This document shows positions 1 to 7,648 of a stretch of 64,000 nt of DNA, piece by piece. The translations under genes and the position numbers were made by a program. The stretch spans positions 186,001-250,000 of the forward strand of contig CAZXCU010000002.1 of the NCBI GenBank assembly GCA_964639245.1, given 5' to 3'. Source of the stretch: SB15 sp964639245 (GTDB lineage: Bacteria; Chloroflexota; Anaerolineae; Aggregatilineales; J027). The notes under the pieces were generated by a model that did no database searches, was not told the DNA's origin, and saw nothing but the letters and a program-made list of their open reading frames with translations. The number at the start of each line of letters is the position of its first letter. The stretch's first letter is position 1.

Positions 1-29
1 GGCTAACCTTTCTGTTAAGAGGAAAATCA

Positions 30-1463
30 ATGGCTATTTCATTTGGAACTGACGGATGGCGGGCGGTTATCGCCGATGAATTTACGTTTGAAAATGTGCG
101 GTTGGTCAGTCAAGCCACTGCTGATTATATTAATGAAGAACTACGTACCAGTGATGATCCCTTGGTTGTTGTGGGGTATGATACGCGCTTCTTGTCGGAT
201 CGTTTTGCAATGGCTGTTTCGGCTGTGATGGCTGCCAACGGGATTCGTGTGCTGCTGACCCGTGCCGATTCGCCGACTCCCGCCGTGTCTTATAACGTCG
301 TGGCGAAGGGCGCAACCGCCGGGGTGATGATCACCGCCAGCCACAATCCCCCGCGTTATAACGGCTTTAAACTCAAAGCGGCAAATGGCTGTTCCGCTTC
401 GCCTGAGGATTGTAAAAAAGTCGAAGGGTATCTCGCCAAATTGCTGCAAAGTGGCAAAGCCCCACAGGTGATGGATTACGAAGAAGCGCTGAAAAAAGAC
501 CTGATTGTGCGGTTTGACCCGGCGTGGCTGTATTTTGAACATTTGCAACATCTGCTGGATATGGATGTGATTTCGCAGAGTGAAGCGCGGGTGATTGCCG
601 ACCCGATGTTTGGTTCGGGGCGCGGCATTTTCCAGGCGATTTTAGCCCGGACTCGCTGCGATGTAGAAGAAATTCGCGGGTATATGAATCCGGGTTTTCA
701 GGGGATTCATCCTGAACCGATTATGCCCTATTTGAATTTGCTTTCGGCGACGATCCGGCGAAATCATGCCGATGTCGGGTTGGCAACCGATGGGGATGCA
801 GACCGGATTGGTGCAATGGATGGCAATGGCGAATTTGTCAGCCCGCATGTTGTGATGGCCTTAGCGCTGCGCTATCTAGTCGAAAAACGCGGGATGAAGG
901 GCAGCGTCGTGAAAACTGTTTCCACCACCGCCATGCTGAATCGGATTTGTAACAAATATGGCCTCGATATTGTCGAAACACCCGTCGGCTTCAACCACAT
1001 TGCCGATTTGATGATTAACGGTGATGTGCTGATTGGCGGGGAAGAAAGCGGGGGCATCAGCATCAAGGGGCATATTCCCGAAGGCGATGGTGTGCTGATG
1101 GGCTTGGTACTCTTGGAAGTCATGGGGGCGTATCGTGCGCCACTGCATGAAATTATCGCCGATTTGCAGAAAGATTTTGGCCCGCATGTGTACCGCCGGA
1201 CTGATATTCACCTCAAGCAACCCGTTTCCAAAAAAGAGATGGTCAAAAAATTGGCGGACAGCGCCCCTGCAACCATGGCAGGCCAGACGGTGCGGGATGT
1301 ACAAACCACCGATGGGATTAAATTTGTGCTGGCGGATGAAAGCTGGTTGTTGATTCGGCCTAGCGGGACAGAACCCGTGCTGCGCGTGTATTCCGAAGGG
1401 ACAAGCCAGCAAAGCGTGGATGAAATGCTCGCGGCGGGACGGGTCATGGCAGGGGTGGAGTAG
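30..1463 (+). CDS. phosphoglucomutase/phosphomannomutase (alpha-D-phosphohexomutase)
   Basis: Interconverts hexose 1- and 6-phosphates, feeding nucleotide-sugar and cell-envelope synthesis; cytoplasmic. All four signatures of the superfamily are visible: the phosphoserine loop TASHNP at residues 102-107 (Ser104), the metal loop DGDADR at 254-259, the sugar-binding GEESGG at 337-342 and the phosphate-binding RPSGTEP at 443-449. Length 477 is normal for the family. The ATG follows AAGAGG at a good distance. No partner gene follows closely. Glucose, mannose and glucosamine substrates cannot be told apart from motifs; the GEESGG loop fits the glucose/mannose enzymes better than GlmM. Confidence 0.93.
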   Translation: MAISFGTDGWRAVIADEFTFENVRLVSQATADYINEELRTSDDPLVVVGYDTRFLSDRFAMAVSAVMAANGIRVLLTRADSPTPAVSYNVVAKGATAGVMITASHNPPRYNGFKLKAANGCSASPEDCKKVEGYLAKLLQSGKAPQVMDYEEALKKDLIVRFDPAWLYFEHLQHLLDMDVISQSEARVIADPMFGSGRGIFQAILARTRCDVEEIRGYMNPGFQGIHPEPIMPYLNLLSATIRRNHADVGLATDGDADRIGAMDGNGEFVSPHVVMALALRYLVEKRGMKGSVVKTVSTTAMLNRICNKYGLDIVETPVGFNHIADLMINGDVLIGGEESGGISIKGHIPEGDGVLMGLVLLEVMGAYRAPLHEIIADLQKDFGPHVYRRTDIHLKQPVSKKEMVKKLADSAPATMAGQTVRDVQTTDGIKFVLADESWLLIRPSGTEPVLRVYSEGTSQQSVDEMLAAGRVMAGVE

Positions 1464-1492
1464 TTGACCCCTCTCAACAAATTGTGTAGATT
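1464..1492 (+). promoter_or_regulatory. candidate sigma70-type promoter
   Basis: TTGACC (1464-1469) and TAGATT (1487-1492) are separated by 17 bp, directly after the mutase stop codon. GTTGA/TCAAC arms (1463-1467 and 1474-1478) make a small dyad over the -35 box. It would drive the coiled-coil gene at 1553. Seen by eye only. Confidence 0.35.
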
Positions 1493-1511
1493 CTAAAAGT
1501 GGTTTAAACAG

Positions 1512-1540
1512 GGGGCGTGTAAGCCCCTTGTCTGTCTTTT
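1512..1540 (+). terminator. hairpin with U-rich tail, weak terminator or leader hairpin
   Basis: GGGGC (1512-1516) pairs with GCCCC (1523-1527) across a 6-nt loop, followed by a pyrimidine-rich tail ending in TTTT. It could end the mutase transcript, or act in the leader of the next gene if the promoter just upstream is real. The stem is only 5 bp, so confidence is low. Confidence 0.3.
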
Positions 1541-1552
1541 AGGAGCAGTCGC

Positions 1553-2302
1553 ATGGCACAACCGCAGCATTGGTGGGACAACGTAGGGCTGATTAACCAG
1601 CTTGATTTAACCCATCCCCCCGCCGAAATTGAAGCTGAAGTCGAAGAACTGACCGAATGGTTGGAATGGCTTAAAAAGCTCTCTCAGGAAGCCGATACCA
1701 TGCGGGCGCGTTTGGATAAAAAACGCCAAGAACGCGAAGAGGCCGAAGCGCGAATCGCCGAAATCGTGGAGCGTCAGCGTATGGAAACCGAACAGGAATT
1801 GGAAGAACAACGCCTGCTCATTTTTCAGCAGCAGATTGACTGGCTGAAAAAACGGATTGATACGGTTTGCGACAAAATCATCCGTCAAATGGAAGCGCGT
1901 CGTCAGCGTTTGGAAAAAGAAGCAGCAGAACAGGCTGTCAAAGCGCGGGAAGATTTGCGGGTGTGGGAACTGTTCAAACGCCAGATTTTAGACCCCAAAA
2001 AGGCAAGCGATCTCCAACCTGCCCGGACGAAACACGACTATCCCAAAACGGAACCGATACCCTTAGCGGAGTCGGATGTGGCGGCGTGGCAGGCGTTTAC
2101 CCAAGACCTGCTCAATCCCAAAAAGAAAATTTCAGCCGCCCAACAAGCCGCCGAAGCCAAAGCACTGGTCTTTCAACGGCAAAAAGAAGATAAGTTGATG
2201 CGTGAATTTGAAGCCTACCAGCAGAAACAGGCTGCCAGCGATGCCGAAAATCAAGCCGAATGGGATTCGTTTGTGAACCAGCTTTCCCGCCGCAAACGCT
2301 GA
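1553..2302 (+). CDS. charged coiled-coil protein with C-terminal W-x2-F repeats
   Basis: Function unknown. It has no signal peptide or membrane segment, so it is probably cytoplasmic. Residues about 20-140 are a long Glu/Lys/Arg-rich heptad-like coiled coil. The C-terminal half carries three degenerate copies of one motif: VWELFKRQILDPKK, AWQAFTQDLLNPKK and EWDSFVNQLSRRKR, so a W-x2-F-x3-L-x-P/R-K-K unit recurs at about 50-residue spacing. The start is supported by AGGAG 7 nt upstream. It ends flush against the convergent DUF2283 gene with no gap. A scaffold or nucleic-acid-associated role is possible but not shown. Confidence 0.75.
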   Translation: MAQPQHWWDNVGLINQLDLTHPPAEIEAEVEELTEWLEWLKKLSQEADTMRARLDKKRQEREEAEARIAEIVERQRMETEQELEEQRLLIFQQQIDWLKKRIDTVCDKIIRQMEARRQRLEKEAAEQAVKAREDLRVWELFKRQILDPKKASDLQPARTKHDYPKTEPIPLAESDVAAWQAFTQDLLNPKKKISAAQQAAEAKALVFQRQKEDKLMREFEAYQQKQAASDAENQAEWDSFVNQLSRRKR

Positions 2303-2542
2303 TTAATCGCCTGTTTTGCTGGCAATTTTTTCCTCAAATCGGGGATGGGTGATGTCGGTGTAATCAGAAATTTCTGGTTGCGGGATATTTTCGGACGCGC
2401 TTAAAATTTCGATAGCGACGATTCGGTTATTTTCATCCAAGCGCAAAATAACATCAGGCAATACCATTTTGCCGTGTGTCTGCTGGCGGTCATTGAGCGT
2501 AATTTTAATGACATCACCTTCTCTATCGTGTCGAATTTGCAT
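2303..2542 (-). CDS. DUF2283 family protein
   Basis: A 79-residue protein whose first half matches the small DUF2283 fold: beta-strands with the VILRLDENNRIVAIEIL pattern, in which a 'D..NRIVGIEIL-type' strand is typical. The biochemical role of the family is unknown; its members often sit beside toxin-antitoxin-like genes. The ATG is preceded by AGGATGAGA. The stop codon abuts the stop of the convergent coiled-coil gene. Single gene, transcribed away from the PadR operon. Confidence 0.7.
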   Translation of the reverse strand: MQIRHDREGDVIKITLNDRQQTHGKMVLPDVILRLDENNRIVAIEILSASENIPQPEISDYTDITHPRFEEKIASKTGD

Positions 2543-2582
2543 AGAAGTCTCATCCTAAATTGAAAACAGCATATCAAAAATC

Positions 2583-2610
2583 TTGCATCTAGGCTATTCC
2601 ACGATAGAAT
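2583..2610 (+). promoter_or_regulatory. promoter of the padR-modAB operon, leaderless
   Basis: TTGCAT (2583-2588) and TAGAAT (2605-2610) are 16 bp apart. The -10 box ends 8 bp before the ATG at 2619, so transcription should begin at or next to the start codon. There is no clear Shine-Dalgarno sequence, consistent with a leaderless mRNA. Confidence 0.45.
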
Positions 2611-2618
2611 AGAAGTAT

Positions 2619-3161
2619 ATGAGTTCCCTCACCCCCGATGAAGTGCTGCTTGGTATCCTAGCGGCGGAAGCGTGTCATGGCTATCAGTTGCTCGAACATT
2701 TCCGCCATCCCGCCGCATTGGGCAAGGTCTGGAATCTCAGCACCAGCCAACTGTATAACGTCCTCAAGCGTTTGGAGAAAAACGAGTGGGTCATCGGGCG
2801 TGAAATTCACTCCGACGATGCCCCGCCGCGTACTGAATATCAAGTGACAGCGGCGGGCAAACAGCAGTTTGAACAATGGTTATATACGGCGACTCCCTCT
2901 GCCAGTGTGCGGCGGGTGCGGGTCGAATTTTTGAGTCGGCTGTATGTGGCACGCCTGTTAAATTTACCTACACAACGCATTGTGCGGACTCAAAAAAATA
3001 TGTGTCAGCAGGAGCGCCAATCCCTGTTGGATGAACGCGAAAATGCTGAACCCGGCATTGGCTATCTGGCGGTGGAACTGCACCTCGCGCAGCTTGACGC
3101 GATTTTGCAATGGATTACGCGCTGTGAATTACACCCTTTAGAGGAACACGATGACGAGTAA
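2619..3161 (+). CDS. PadR family transcriptional regulator
   Basis: A winged-helix DNA-binding regulator of 180 residues. The N-terminal PadR domain (about 8-85) shows the family core: GILAAEACHGYQLLEHF, then TSQLYNVLKRLEKNEWV (recognition helix) and the RTEYQVTAAGKQQFEQWL wing. The C-terminal half (90-175) is the helical dimerisation arm of PadR-s1/Vir-type proteins. The last 11 nt overlap modA, so it heads the operon and probably controls it. Molybdate transport is usually regulated by ModE or a riboswitch, so PadR control here is an inference from position. Confidence 0.87.
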   Translation: MSSLTPDEVLLGILAAEACHGYQLLEHFRHPAALGKVWNLSTSQLYNVLKRLEKNEWVIGREIHSDDAPPRTEYQVTAAGKQQFEQWLYTATPSASVRRVRVEFLSRLYVARLLNLPTQRIVRTQKNMCQQERQSLLDERENAEPGIGYLAVELHLAQLDAILQWITRCELHPLEEHDDE

Positions 3162-3903
3162 AATTTTGACCCTCCTGTGTGTTGTGCTGCTGCTTTCGGC
3201 TTGTGGTGGGGAGGCGGAGTCCAAAAAAACATTGACGATTTTTGCTGCGTCTTCCCTGACAGATGCGTTGGAGGAGATGAAAACCGCCTACGAAAAAAAA
3301 TATGAAGATGTCGAAGTGCGGTTGAATTTTGGTGCGTCGAGTGCCTTGGCGACTCAACTCAACGAAGGGGCAACGGCGGACGTGTTTGCCAGCGCCAATC
3401 TTGCCCAGATGGAACAGGTGGAATTACAAGATGAACCGGATTTGCTAGCAGAAAATGAACTGGTGCTGCTGGTGTATCGAGACAGTTCGATTCAAACGCT
3501 GGAAGATTTGACGCGGGAGGGGGTGAGTCTGGTGCTGGCATCGCCCGAAGTGCCGATTCGGGTCTACACCGACAGCCTGTTGGCAGCCTTGAATGCGGCC
3601 TTTGGGGACGATTTTCAAGCTCGCGTGATGAAGCATGTGATTTCGGAAGAAACGAATGTCCGGCAGGCGGTTCTAAAAATTGGATTGGGCGAGGCGGATG
3701 CAGGATTTGCTTACCGGACTGATGTGACAGAGGACATTCAAGATGAGGTGCGGGTAATTGAAATTCCAACCGAATATCAGGTCATCACCCAGCTTTATAT
3801 CGGGGCGGTCAGTGAGTCGGGGCGGGCGTTCGTGGAATTTGCGCTGTCCGAGGATGGACAGGCGATTCTGAAAAAATGGGGATTTTTGCCTGTTTATGAA
3901 TAA
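3151..3903 (+). CDS. modA: molybdate ABC transporter, substrate-binding lipoprotein ModA
   Basis: Captures molybdate or tungstate outside the membrane for an ABC importer. A lipoprotein signal ends in the lipobox LSAC with lipidated Cys18. The mature part has the ModA fold: LTIFAASSLTDALEEM at the start of lobe 1, NFGASSALATQLNEGATADVFASA for oxyanion binding, and the LGEADAGFAYRTD segment near the end. Length 250 is normal. It overlaps padR by 11 nt and modB by 8 nt, so the three genes form one translationally coupled unit. Confidence 0.92.
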   Translation: MTSKILTLLCVVLLLSACGGEAESKKTLTIFAASSLTDALEEMKTAYEKKYEDVEVRLNFGASSALATQLNEGATADVFASANLAQMEQVELQDEPDLLAENELVLLVYRDSSIQTLEDLTREGVSLVLASPEVPIRVYTDSLLAALNAAFGDDFQARVMKHVISEETNVRQAVLKIGLGEADAGFAYRTDVTEDIQDEVRVIEIPTEYQVITQLYIGAVSESGRAFVEFALSEDGQAILKKWGFLPVYE

Positions 3904-4678
3904 ATTTGGGTGGGGGATGGTCGTCGGGTTGGCGGGCGGGGCGCTGCTGCTGATTGTGCTGCCGATTGGTGGGTTGGTCTGGCGAAGTGTACAACATCCG
4001 GCGTGGGATTTTGGGGAAGGGGTGGGGGAGGCGCTTCTTTTAAGCCTCTGGACAACCTTTGTAAGCCTGTGCGTCATTGTCCTGACCGGGACTCCACTGG
4101 CCTATCTCCTGTCGCGCTGGCAATTTCGGGGCAAACGCGCCGTCAATGTGCTGATTGAACTGCCGATTGTGCTGCCGCCGGCGGTGGCGGGGTTGGGGTT
4201 GCTGGTCACCTTTGGCAAACGCGGACTGTTGGGCGGGGTGCTGGCGGACTTTCATCTGCAACTGGCATTTTCAACGGCGGGGGTGGTGCTGGCACAAACC
4301 TTCGTGGCACTGCCTTTTTATACCCGCTCGGCGCAGGTGGGTTTTTCGACCATCAACCCTGAAATTGAAGAAGCGGCGGCGGTGGATGGCGCATCTCAAC
4401 TAGGGGTTTTTATCTTTGTGACTGTCCCCTTGGCGAGTCGGGCGCTGGTGAGTGGCTTGCTGCTGAGTTGGGCGCGGGCGTTGGGCGAATTTGGCGCAAC
4501 GATTATTTTTGCGGGCAGTTTGGCGGGCGAAACCCGTACTATGCCTCTGTTGGTGTATTATTTAATTGAATATGATTTGCAAGCGGCGATTCGGGCAGCG
4601 TTGATTCTGGTGTTTTTGGCGGTGGGGGTGATGGGATTCACTACGCTCCTTTCACGGGATAAAAAATTTGAGCGTTAG
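3896..4678 (+). CDS. modB: molybdate ABC transporter permease ModB
   Basis: The membrane channel of the molybdate importer, with about six hydrophobic segments. The cytoplasmic EAA loop that docks the ATPase is clear at about residues 155-180 (EIEEAAAVDGAS, then a VPLA turn), and GEFGATIIFAGSLAGETRTMPLLVYY is typical of the ModB C-terminus. The ATG lies inside the last codons of modA. No modC ATPase follows; the next genes run in the opposite direction, and the 3' end overlaps the convergent toxin gene by 4 nt. The ATPase must be encoded elsewhere or shared. Confidence 0.92.
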   Translation: MNKFGWGMVVGLAGGALLLIVLPIGGLVWRSVQHPAWDFGEGVGEALLLSLWTTFVSLCVIVLTGTPLAYLLSRWQFRGKRAVNVLIELPIVLPPAVAGLGLLVTFGKRGLLGGVLADFHLQLAFSTAGVVLAQTFVALPFYTRSAQVGFSTINPEIEEAAAVDGASQLGVFIFVTVPLASRALVSGLLLSWARALGEFGATIIFAGSLAGETRTMPLLVYYLIEYDLQAAIRAALILVFLAVGVMGFTTLLSRDKKFER

Positions 4679-5058
4679 ACATAAGGTTTTACAGCCAAAT
4701 TGCCAATCATTGGTTTCATATCTTTTACATTGTGTGTATACAATGGCACTTGTAGCCGATGAGCAATGGCTGCGATTAAACAATCATCTTTTGCTACTCC
4801 ATGACTAAGACGGTAGTTTTCCATTTGCTGCATTGCCCATATCTGGTCATTATGAGTAAGGTAAATCAAAATAAATTGGCTAAGGAGCATTTTGCAAGCG
4901 ACCTGTTTGGTCTTGCTACCTGCACCATACATGACTTCTAACCAAGAAATTGGAGTCATGCTGAGTAGTTGAGAAATCGAAGTATACCACGTTAGCGCAG
5001 GGGCATAACGACGATAAAGATGAATAATAACAGTTGTATCTACGATTGCAACAGTCAC
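4675..5058 (-). CDS. PIN-domain toxin (VapC-like)
   Basis: Probable ribonuclease toxin of a VapBC-type pair. PIN-domain acidic residues are visible: Asp in IVDTTVIIHLY near the N-terminus, Glu in WLEVMYG, and the Asp pair in AKDDCLIAAIAHR, ending in the HNVKDM segment. I chose the GTG at 5058, which overlaps the antitoxin stop as GTGA and has GGAGAAGAGGA just before it. An in-frame ATG at 5073 would add five residues that merely reread the Shine-Dalgarno region. Length is 127 residues, typical for PIN toxins. Confidence 0.82.
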   Translation of the reverse strand: MTVAIVDTTVIIHLYRRYAPALTWYTSISQLLSMTPISWLEVMYGAGSKTKQVACKMLLSQFILIYLTHNDQIWAMQQMENYRLSHGVAKDDCLIAAIAHRLQVPLYTHNVKDMKPMIGNLAVKPYV

Positions 5059-5324
5059 TCCTCTTCTCCCCAATCTCCTAGTCTTTTACGCTGTTCTTCT
5101 TCCCGAATTTTTTTGACCCATTCCACCGGATCTTCAATTTCAGGGTAGATTAACTCGATTGGTTCTAGTTCATCCAGCAATTTCAGCAGATTTTTCCCCC
5201 AATGTTCTTGGAAGGTTTGAGCCTCCGGGATCAAGATTTCCATTGCCTGCAATTGCTCGACCAATTCATGGCGTTGTTGGGGGGATAATTGTTTGGCTTG
5301 CTCCAAAATTTCAGCCACAGTCAT
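5055..5324 (-). CDS. antitoxin-like protein paired with the PIN toxin
   Basis: A small acidic protein of 89 residues, upstream of and overlapping the PIN gene by 4 nt. The N-terminus (TVAEILEQAKQLSPQQRHELVEQL) resembles the short helical element of DUF2281-like antitoxins, and the C-terminus is strongly Glu/Asp-rich, as expected for neutralising a PIN active site. The ATG at 5324 lies 9 nt after AAGGA; a TTG at 5330 in the same frame is too close to it. A TATAAT box lies 27 nt upstream. The antitoxin role is inferred from the pairing. Confidence 0.68.
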   Translation of the reverse strand: MTVAEILEQAKQLSPQQRHELVEQLQAMEILIPEAQTFQEHWGKNLLKLLDELEPIELIYPEIEDPVEWVKKIREEEQRKRLGDWGEEE

Positions 5325-5350
5325 AACCAAGAGTCCTTCAACTTTTGGGT

Positions 5351-5356
5351 ATTATA
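5351..5356 (-). promoter_or_regulatory. -10 box of the toxin-antitoxin operon
   Basis: A perfect TATAAT on the minus strand, preceded by TG. No convincing -35 box is seen, so autoregulation or an activator may matter. A plus-strand TACAAT lies only 33 bp away (5389-5394), so this short gap holds two divergent promoters. Confidence 0.45.
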
Positions 5357-5400
5357 CAGGATTTTTTCTACGAGTTTTTGAATCGCGCTACAATCTGACT

Positions 5401-5709
5401 ATGGTGTTTCGTGCGCTGGTGATGCTCCTCGTTTTGATTCCTCCGATGACGGCGGTAATTATTATCACGTTTGTACAATTGCCGCCGCGTCTTCGCAGCA
5501 CACTGGCGCTGGGGACGATGTTTTTGCTGGCCTCGCTGGTAATGACGATTCTGGGGATGGGGTCGGCGCTGATAGAGGGTCGTCAACCCTTCTGGCCTTA
5601 TTTGTTGATGACTGGATTGCCCACAGGGGTGATTCTCAAAATGATGCACATGGAATTAACCGCATTTTTACCCCACAAAAAAAATCAGCCCGACGTTGTA
5701 TCGGGCTGA
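5401..5709 (+). CDS. small membrane protein, function unknown
   Basis: A 102-residue protein with three hydrophobic segments (about 5-25, 36-58 and 66-83) and a short polar C-terminus. No family recognised. The reading frame stays open upstream to 5293, but the ATG at 5401 is preferred: it begins the hydrophobic part, and the upstream extension crosses the antitoxin gene and both promoters. A TACAAT box ends 6 bp before this ATG, suggesting a leaderless mRNA. Its last codons lie inside the terminator hairpin of the convergent nucleotidase gene. Confidence 0.6.
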   Translation: MVFRALVMLLVLIPPMTAVIIITFVQLPPRLRSTLALGTMFLLASLVMTILGMGSALIEGRQPFWPYLLMTGLPTGVILKMMHMELTAFLPHKKNQPDVVSG

Positions 5710-5727
5710 CCACTCTTGAGCAAGGTG
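5677..5727 (-). terminator. intrinsic terminator, repeat copy 1
   Basis: Ends the 5'-nucleotidase transcript. Arms TCAGCCCGA (5685-5693) and TCGGGCTGA (5701-5709) form a perfect 9-bp stem with a 7-nt loop, followed on the minus strand by eight T. The module begins with CACCTTGCTCA on the minus strand and recurs at 7437-7487. Confidence 0.8.
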
Positions 5728-5734
5728 TTTCTAG

Positions 5735-7342
5735 CTATTCGGGATATTGAGCGCCTTCAACGGTAATGCGGCCTTCAACATCGTAAGTGACGGGGCTGTT
5801 GGCAACCAAGAAATCGGACAGCACTTCATAGTCCAAACGCCCAAAGTCATAGGGGTTAATCGCATTTTCTGCAAAGACAACATAGCCATCACCACCGTTA
5901 CGAACAAAGTTGTTGCTCACCACGGTATAGATGGCGGCGGGGTCAATGGCTGCAAATGAACCATCTTCCTGTGCCACTTCCACGCTCACAATGCGGCTAC
6001 CCGCTTCGAGGGTGGGGTTGAAGGTGTAGCGGATACCGGACACCTGCGGGAAACGTCCGGGCGCACCATCGCGCACGACCACGCCATTTTCAACGGCCAC
6101 ACCACCGACACCATTTTCGAGCGCTGCCACGATGTCCGCGCCAGTCGCTTCAAAGGTCGCAATGGTGTTGCCGAAGGGGTGAACGGTCAGGACTTCGCCG
6201 AAGGTGATGTCGCCGGGTTCAATGTTCGCCCGAATACCGCCTGCGTTCATGATGGCGATTTGAGCGCCTGTTTCGGCACGCATGGCATCGGCAAGTAAGT
6301 TCCCGAGATTACATTCCTGCACACGGCAGATGCTGCGATCCCCAACCAGCAAAACATCCGCTGTTGCACCCAGTGGTTCTTCTGAAAGGGCGGTCACAGG
6401 GCCGGAGAGTTCTTCGATAATGCCCGCAGCCGCGGCATCGGGGGTAATGTAGCGGGAAAGTTGAATGGTGTCCCCACCCCAATCGACCAGCAAACCCGCC
6501 GCATCAAATTCGACATCCAAACGACCCACAAATTGGGTGCTTGCGCCGGCTTGCACGTATAGAATGGGTTCGGCGGCGCTGGTTTCAGCTTCAATCGGAT
6601 ATTCGCGGGAAGCAGCAGCGTAGGTATTGCTCAACAGGGTGTGGCTGTGACCATCTACGACCACATCCACCCCAACCAATTCGGGCAGAATCGCCTCAAA
6701 ATCCGCAATCCCAACATGGGCAACGACGATGATTTTGTTGACACCTTGTTCGGTGAGGGCGGCAACTTGTTCAGCAACGACTGCACTGTAATCATCGCGC
6801 CAAACGAGGGTATCGCTGGGGGAGGAAATTTCAATGGTGTCGGCAGTTGTCAGACCAATCACACCAATTTGTTGACCGCCCGCATCCAGCACTACCGACG
6901 GCACAACCAAACCGTTCAAGCCGGAAGCGCTTACGTCAATGTTGGCGCTGACAATCGGGAATTCCAAGCCATCCAAAAAGTCTATGAGAATTTCTTCACC
7001 GTTATCAAATTCATGGTTGCCCAGTGTCATCACATCGTAGCCAAGCGCGTTCATAATTTCTACCTGGTCTTGTCCCAGATACACGGTGTGATACAGCGTT
7101 CCGGTGAAGCGATCCCCAGCATCAATAAGCAGGTTGTTGGGGGCTTCGGCGCGAATCTGGTTGATAACCGATGCCAAAAGTGCGACCCCGCCATTGCCTG
7201 AACTTCCCGCAGCATGGGCAGCGTGGGTATCGTTGGTATGAATAATCGTCAGGGCAAAGGTTTCTTCATCTTGAGCGCTGATATTTACGGCGAGTGAAAG
7301 CACCAGCAAACTCACGAGCAGCAATAAACTAAACTTACGCAT
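5735..7342 (-). CDS. exported 5'-nucleotidase / 2',3'-cyclic phosphodiesterase (UshA-like)
   Basis: Dephosphorylates extracellular nucleotides to recover phosphate and nucleosides. A Sec signal peptide spans residues 1-23 (cleavage near NISA-Q). The metallophosphatase domain shows HTNDTH (Asp38, His40), DAGDR (Asp77) and GNHE (Asn109-His110) as dinuclear metal ligands, then GHSH further on. The C-terminal nucleotide-specificity domain has NAGGIRANI and ends with the NNFVRNGGDGY segment. Length 535 is typical. GAAGGAG precedes the ATG. A 9-bp dyad lies 29-61 nt upstream of the start. It forms a phosphate-scavenging pair with the PhoD-type gene upstream. Confidence 0.9.
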   Translation of the reverse strand: MRKFSLLLLVSLLVLSLAVNISAQDEETFALTIIHTNDTHAAHAAGSSGNGGVALLASVINQIRAEAPNNLLIDAGDRFTGTLYHTVYLGQDQVEIMNALGYDVMTLGNHEFDNGEEILIDFLDGLEFPIVSANIDVSASGLNGLVVPSVVLDAGGQQIGVIGLTTADTIEISSPSDTLVWRDDYSAVVAEQVAALTEQGVNKIIVVAHVGIADFEAILPELVGVDVVVDGHSHTLLSNTYAAASREYPIEAETSAAEPILYVQAGASTQFVGRLDVEFDAAGLLVDWGGDTIQLSRYITPDAAAAGIIEELSGPVTALSEEPLGATADVLLVGDRSICRVQECNLGNLLADAMRAETGAQIAIMNAGGIRANIEPGDITFGEVLTVHPFGNTIATFEATGADIVAALENGVGGVAVENGVVVRDGAPGRFPQVSGIRYTFNPTLEAGSRIVSVEVAQEDGSFAAIDPAAIYTVVSNNFVRNGGDGYVVFAENAINPYDFGRLDYEVLSDFLVANSPVTYDVEGRITVEGAQYPE

Positions 7343-7370
7343 TAGTAGCTCCTTCGTTGAACAGAATACT

Positions 7371-7403
7371 ATTTTCCCTGCTAAAGCTAAATTTAGGGAA
7401 AAT
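7371..7403. promoter_or_regulatory. 9-bp dyad, candidate operator
   Basis: ATTTTCCCT (7371-7379) and AGGGAAAAT (7395-7403) are perfect inverted arms with a 15-bp spacer, just upstream of the nucleotidase start. It could be an operator for a dimeric regulator; it does not resemble the direct-repeat PhoB box. Confidence 0.35.
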
Positions 7404-7436
7404 CGAGGTTAAATATAGCGCAAATTTTGGGGAAAG

Positions 7437-7487
7437 AAAAAAAATCAGCCCGGTTGAAGGCGGACTGACTCACAAATGAGCAAGGTG
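7437..7487 (-). terminator. intrinsic terminator, repeat copy 2
   Basis: Same module as at 5677-5727: CACCTTGCTCA on the minus strand, then arms TCAGTCCG and CGGGCTGA that pair fully with one G-T wobble, then eight T. It lies 160 bp beyond the PhoD-type gene, behind that gene's own hairpin. Confidence 0.6.
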
Positions 7488-7600
7488 CATTATAAATCTT
7501 ATGTTGTACCACTTATATCATAGAATTGATAAGAAAAGTTTAGCACAGGTTAATTTTTAATTTAAAGTTGGGTTAAAACTTGGCGAATTGGGCTGATGAG

Positions 7601-7632
7601 AAAAGGTGGGACGGGCCATCGACCCGCCCAGC
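7601..7632 (-). terminator. terminator of the PhoD-type gene
   Basis: On the minus strand GGCTGGGCGGG pairs with CCCGTCCCACC, with bulges, around a 7-nt loop and is followed by TTTT. It lies 17 bp after the stop codon. Confidence 0.55.
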
Positions 7633-7648
7633 CATCTATATTTCGTGG

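Larger units (their letters stand above)
7343..7648. other. 306-bp intergenic region between nucleotidase and PhoD genes
   Basis: No gene seen. It holds, in order, the nucleotidase Shine-Dalgarno and promoter zone, a 9-bp dyad (7371-7403), a second copy of the terminator module (7437-7487), about 110 bp of A+T-rich sequence without visible structure, and the bulged G+C-rich terminator of the PhoD-type gene (7601-7632). Confidence 0.7.

Noticed and set aside
5293..5400. N-terminal extension of the small membrane protein at 5401
   Set aside because: It crosses the antitoxin gene and both divergent -10 boxes and adds polar sequence before the first membrane segment.
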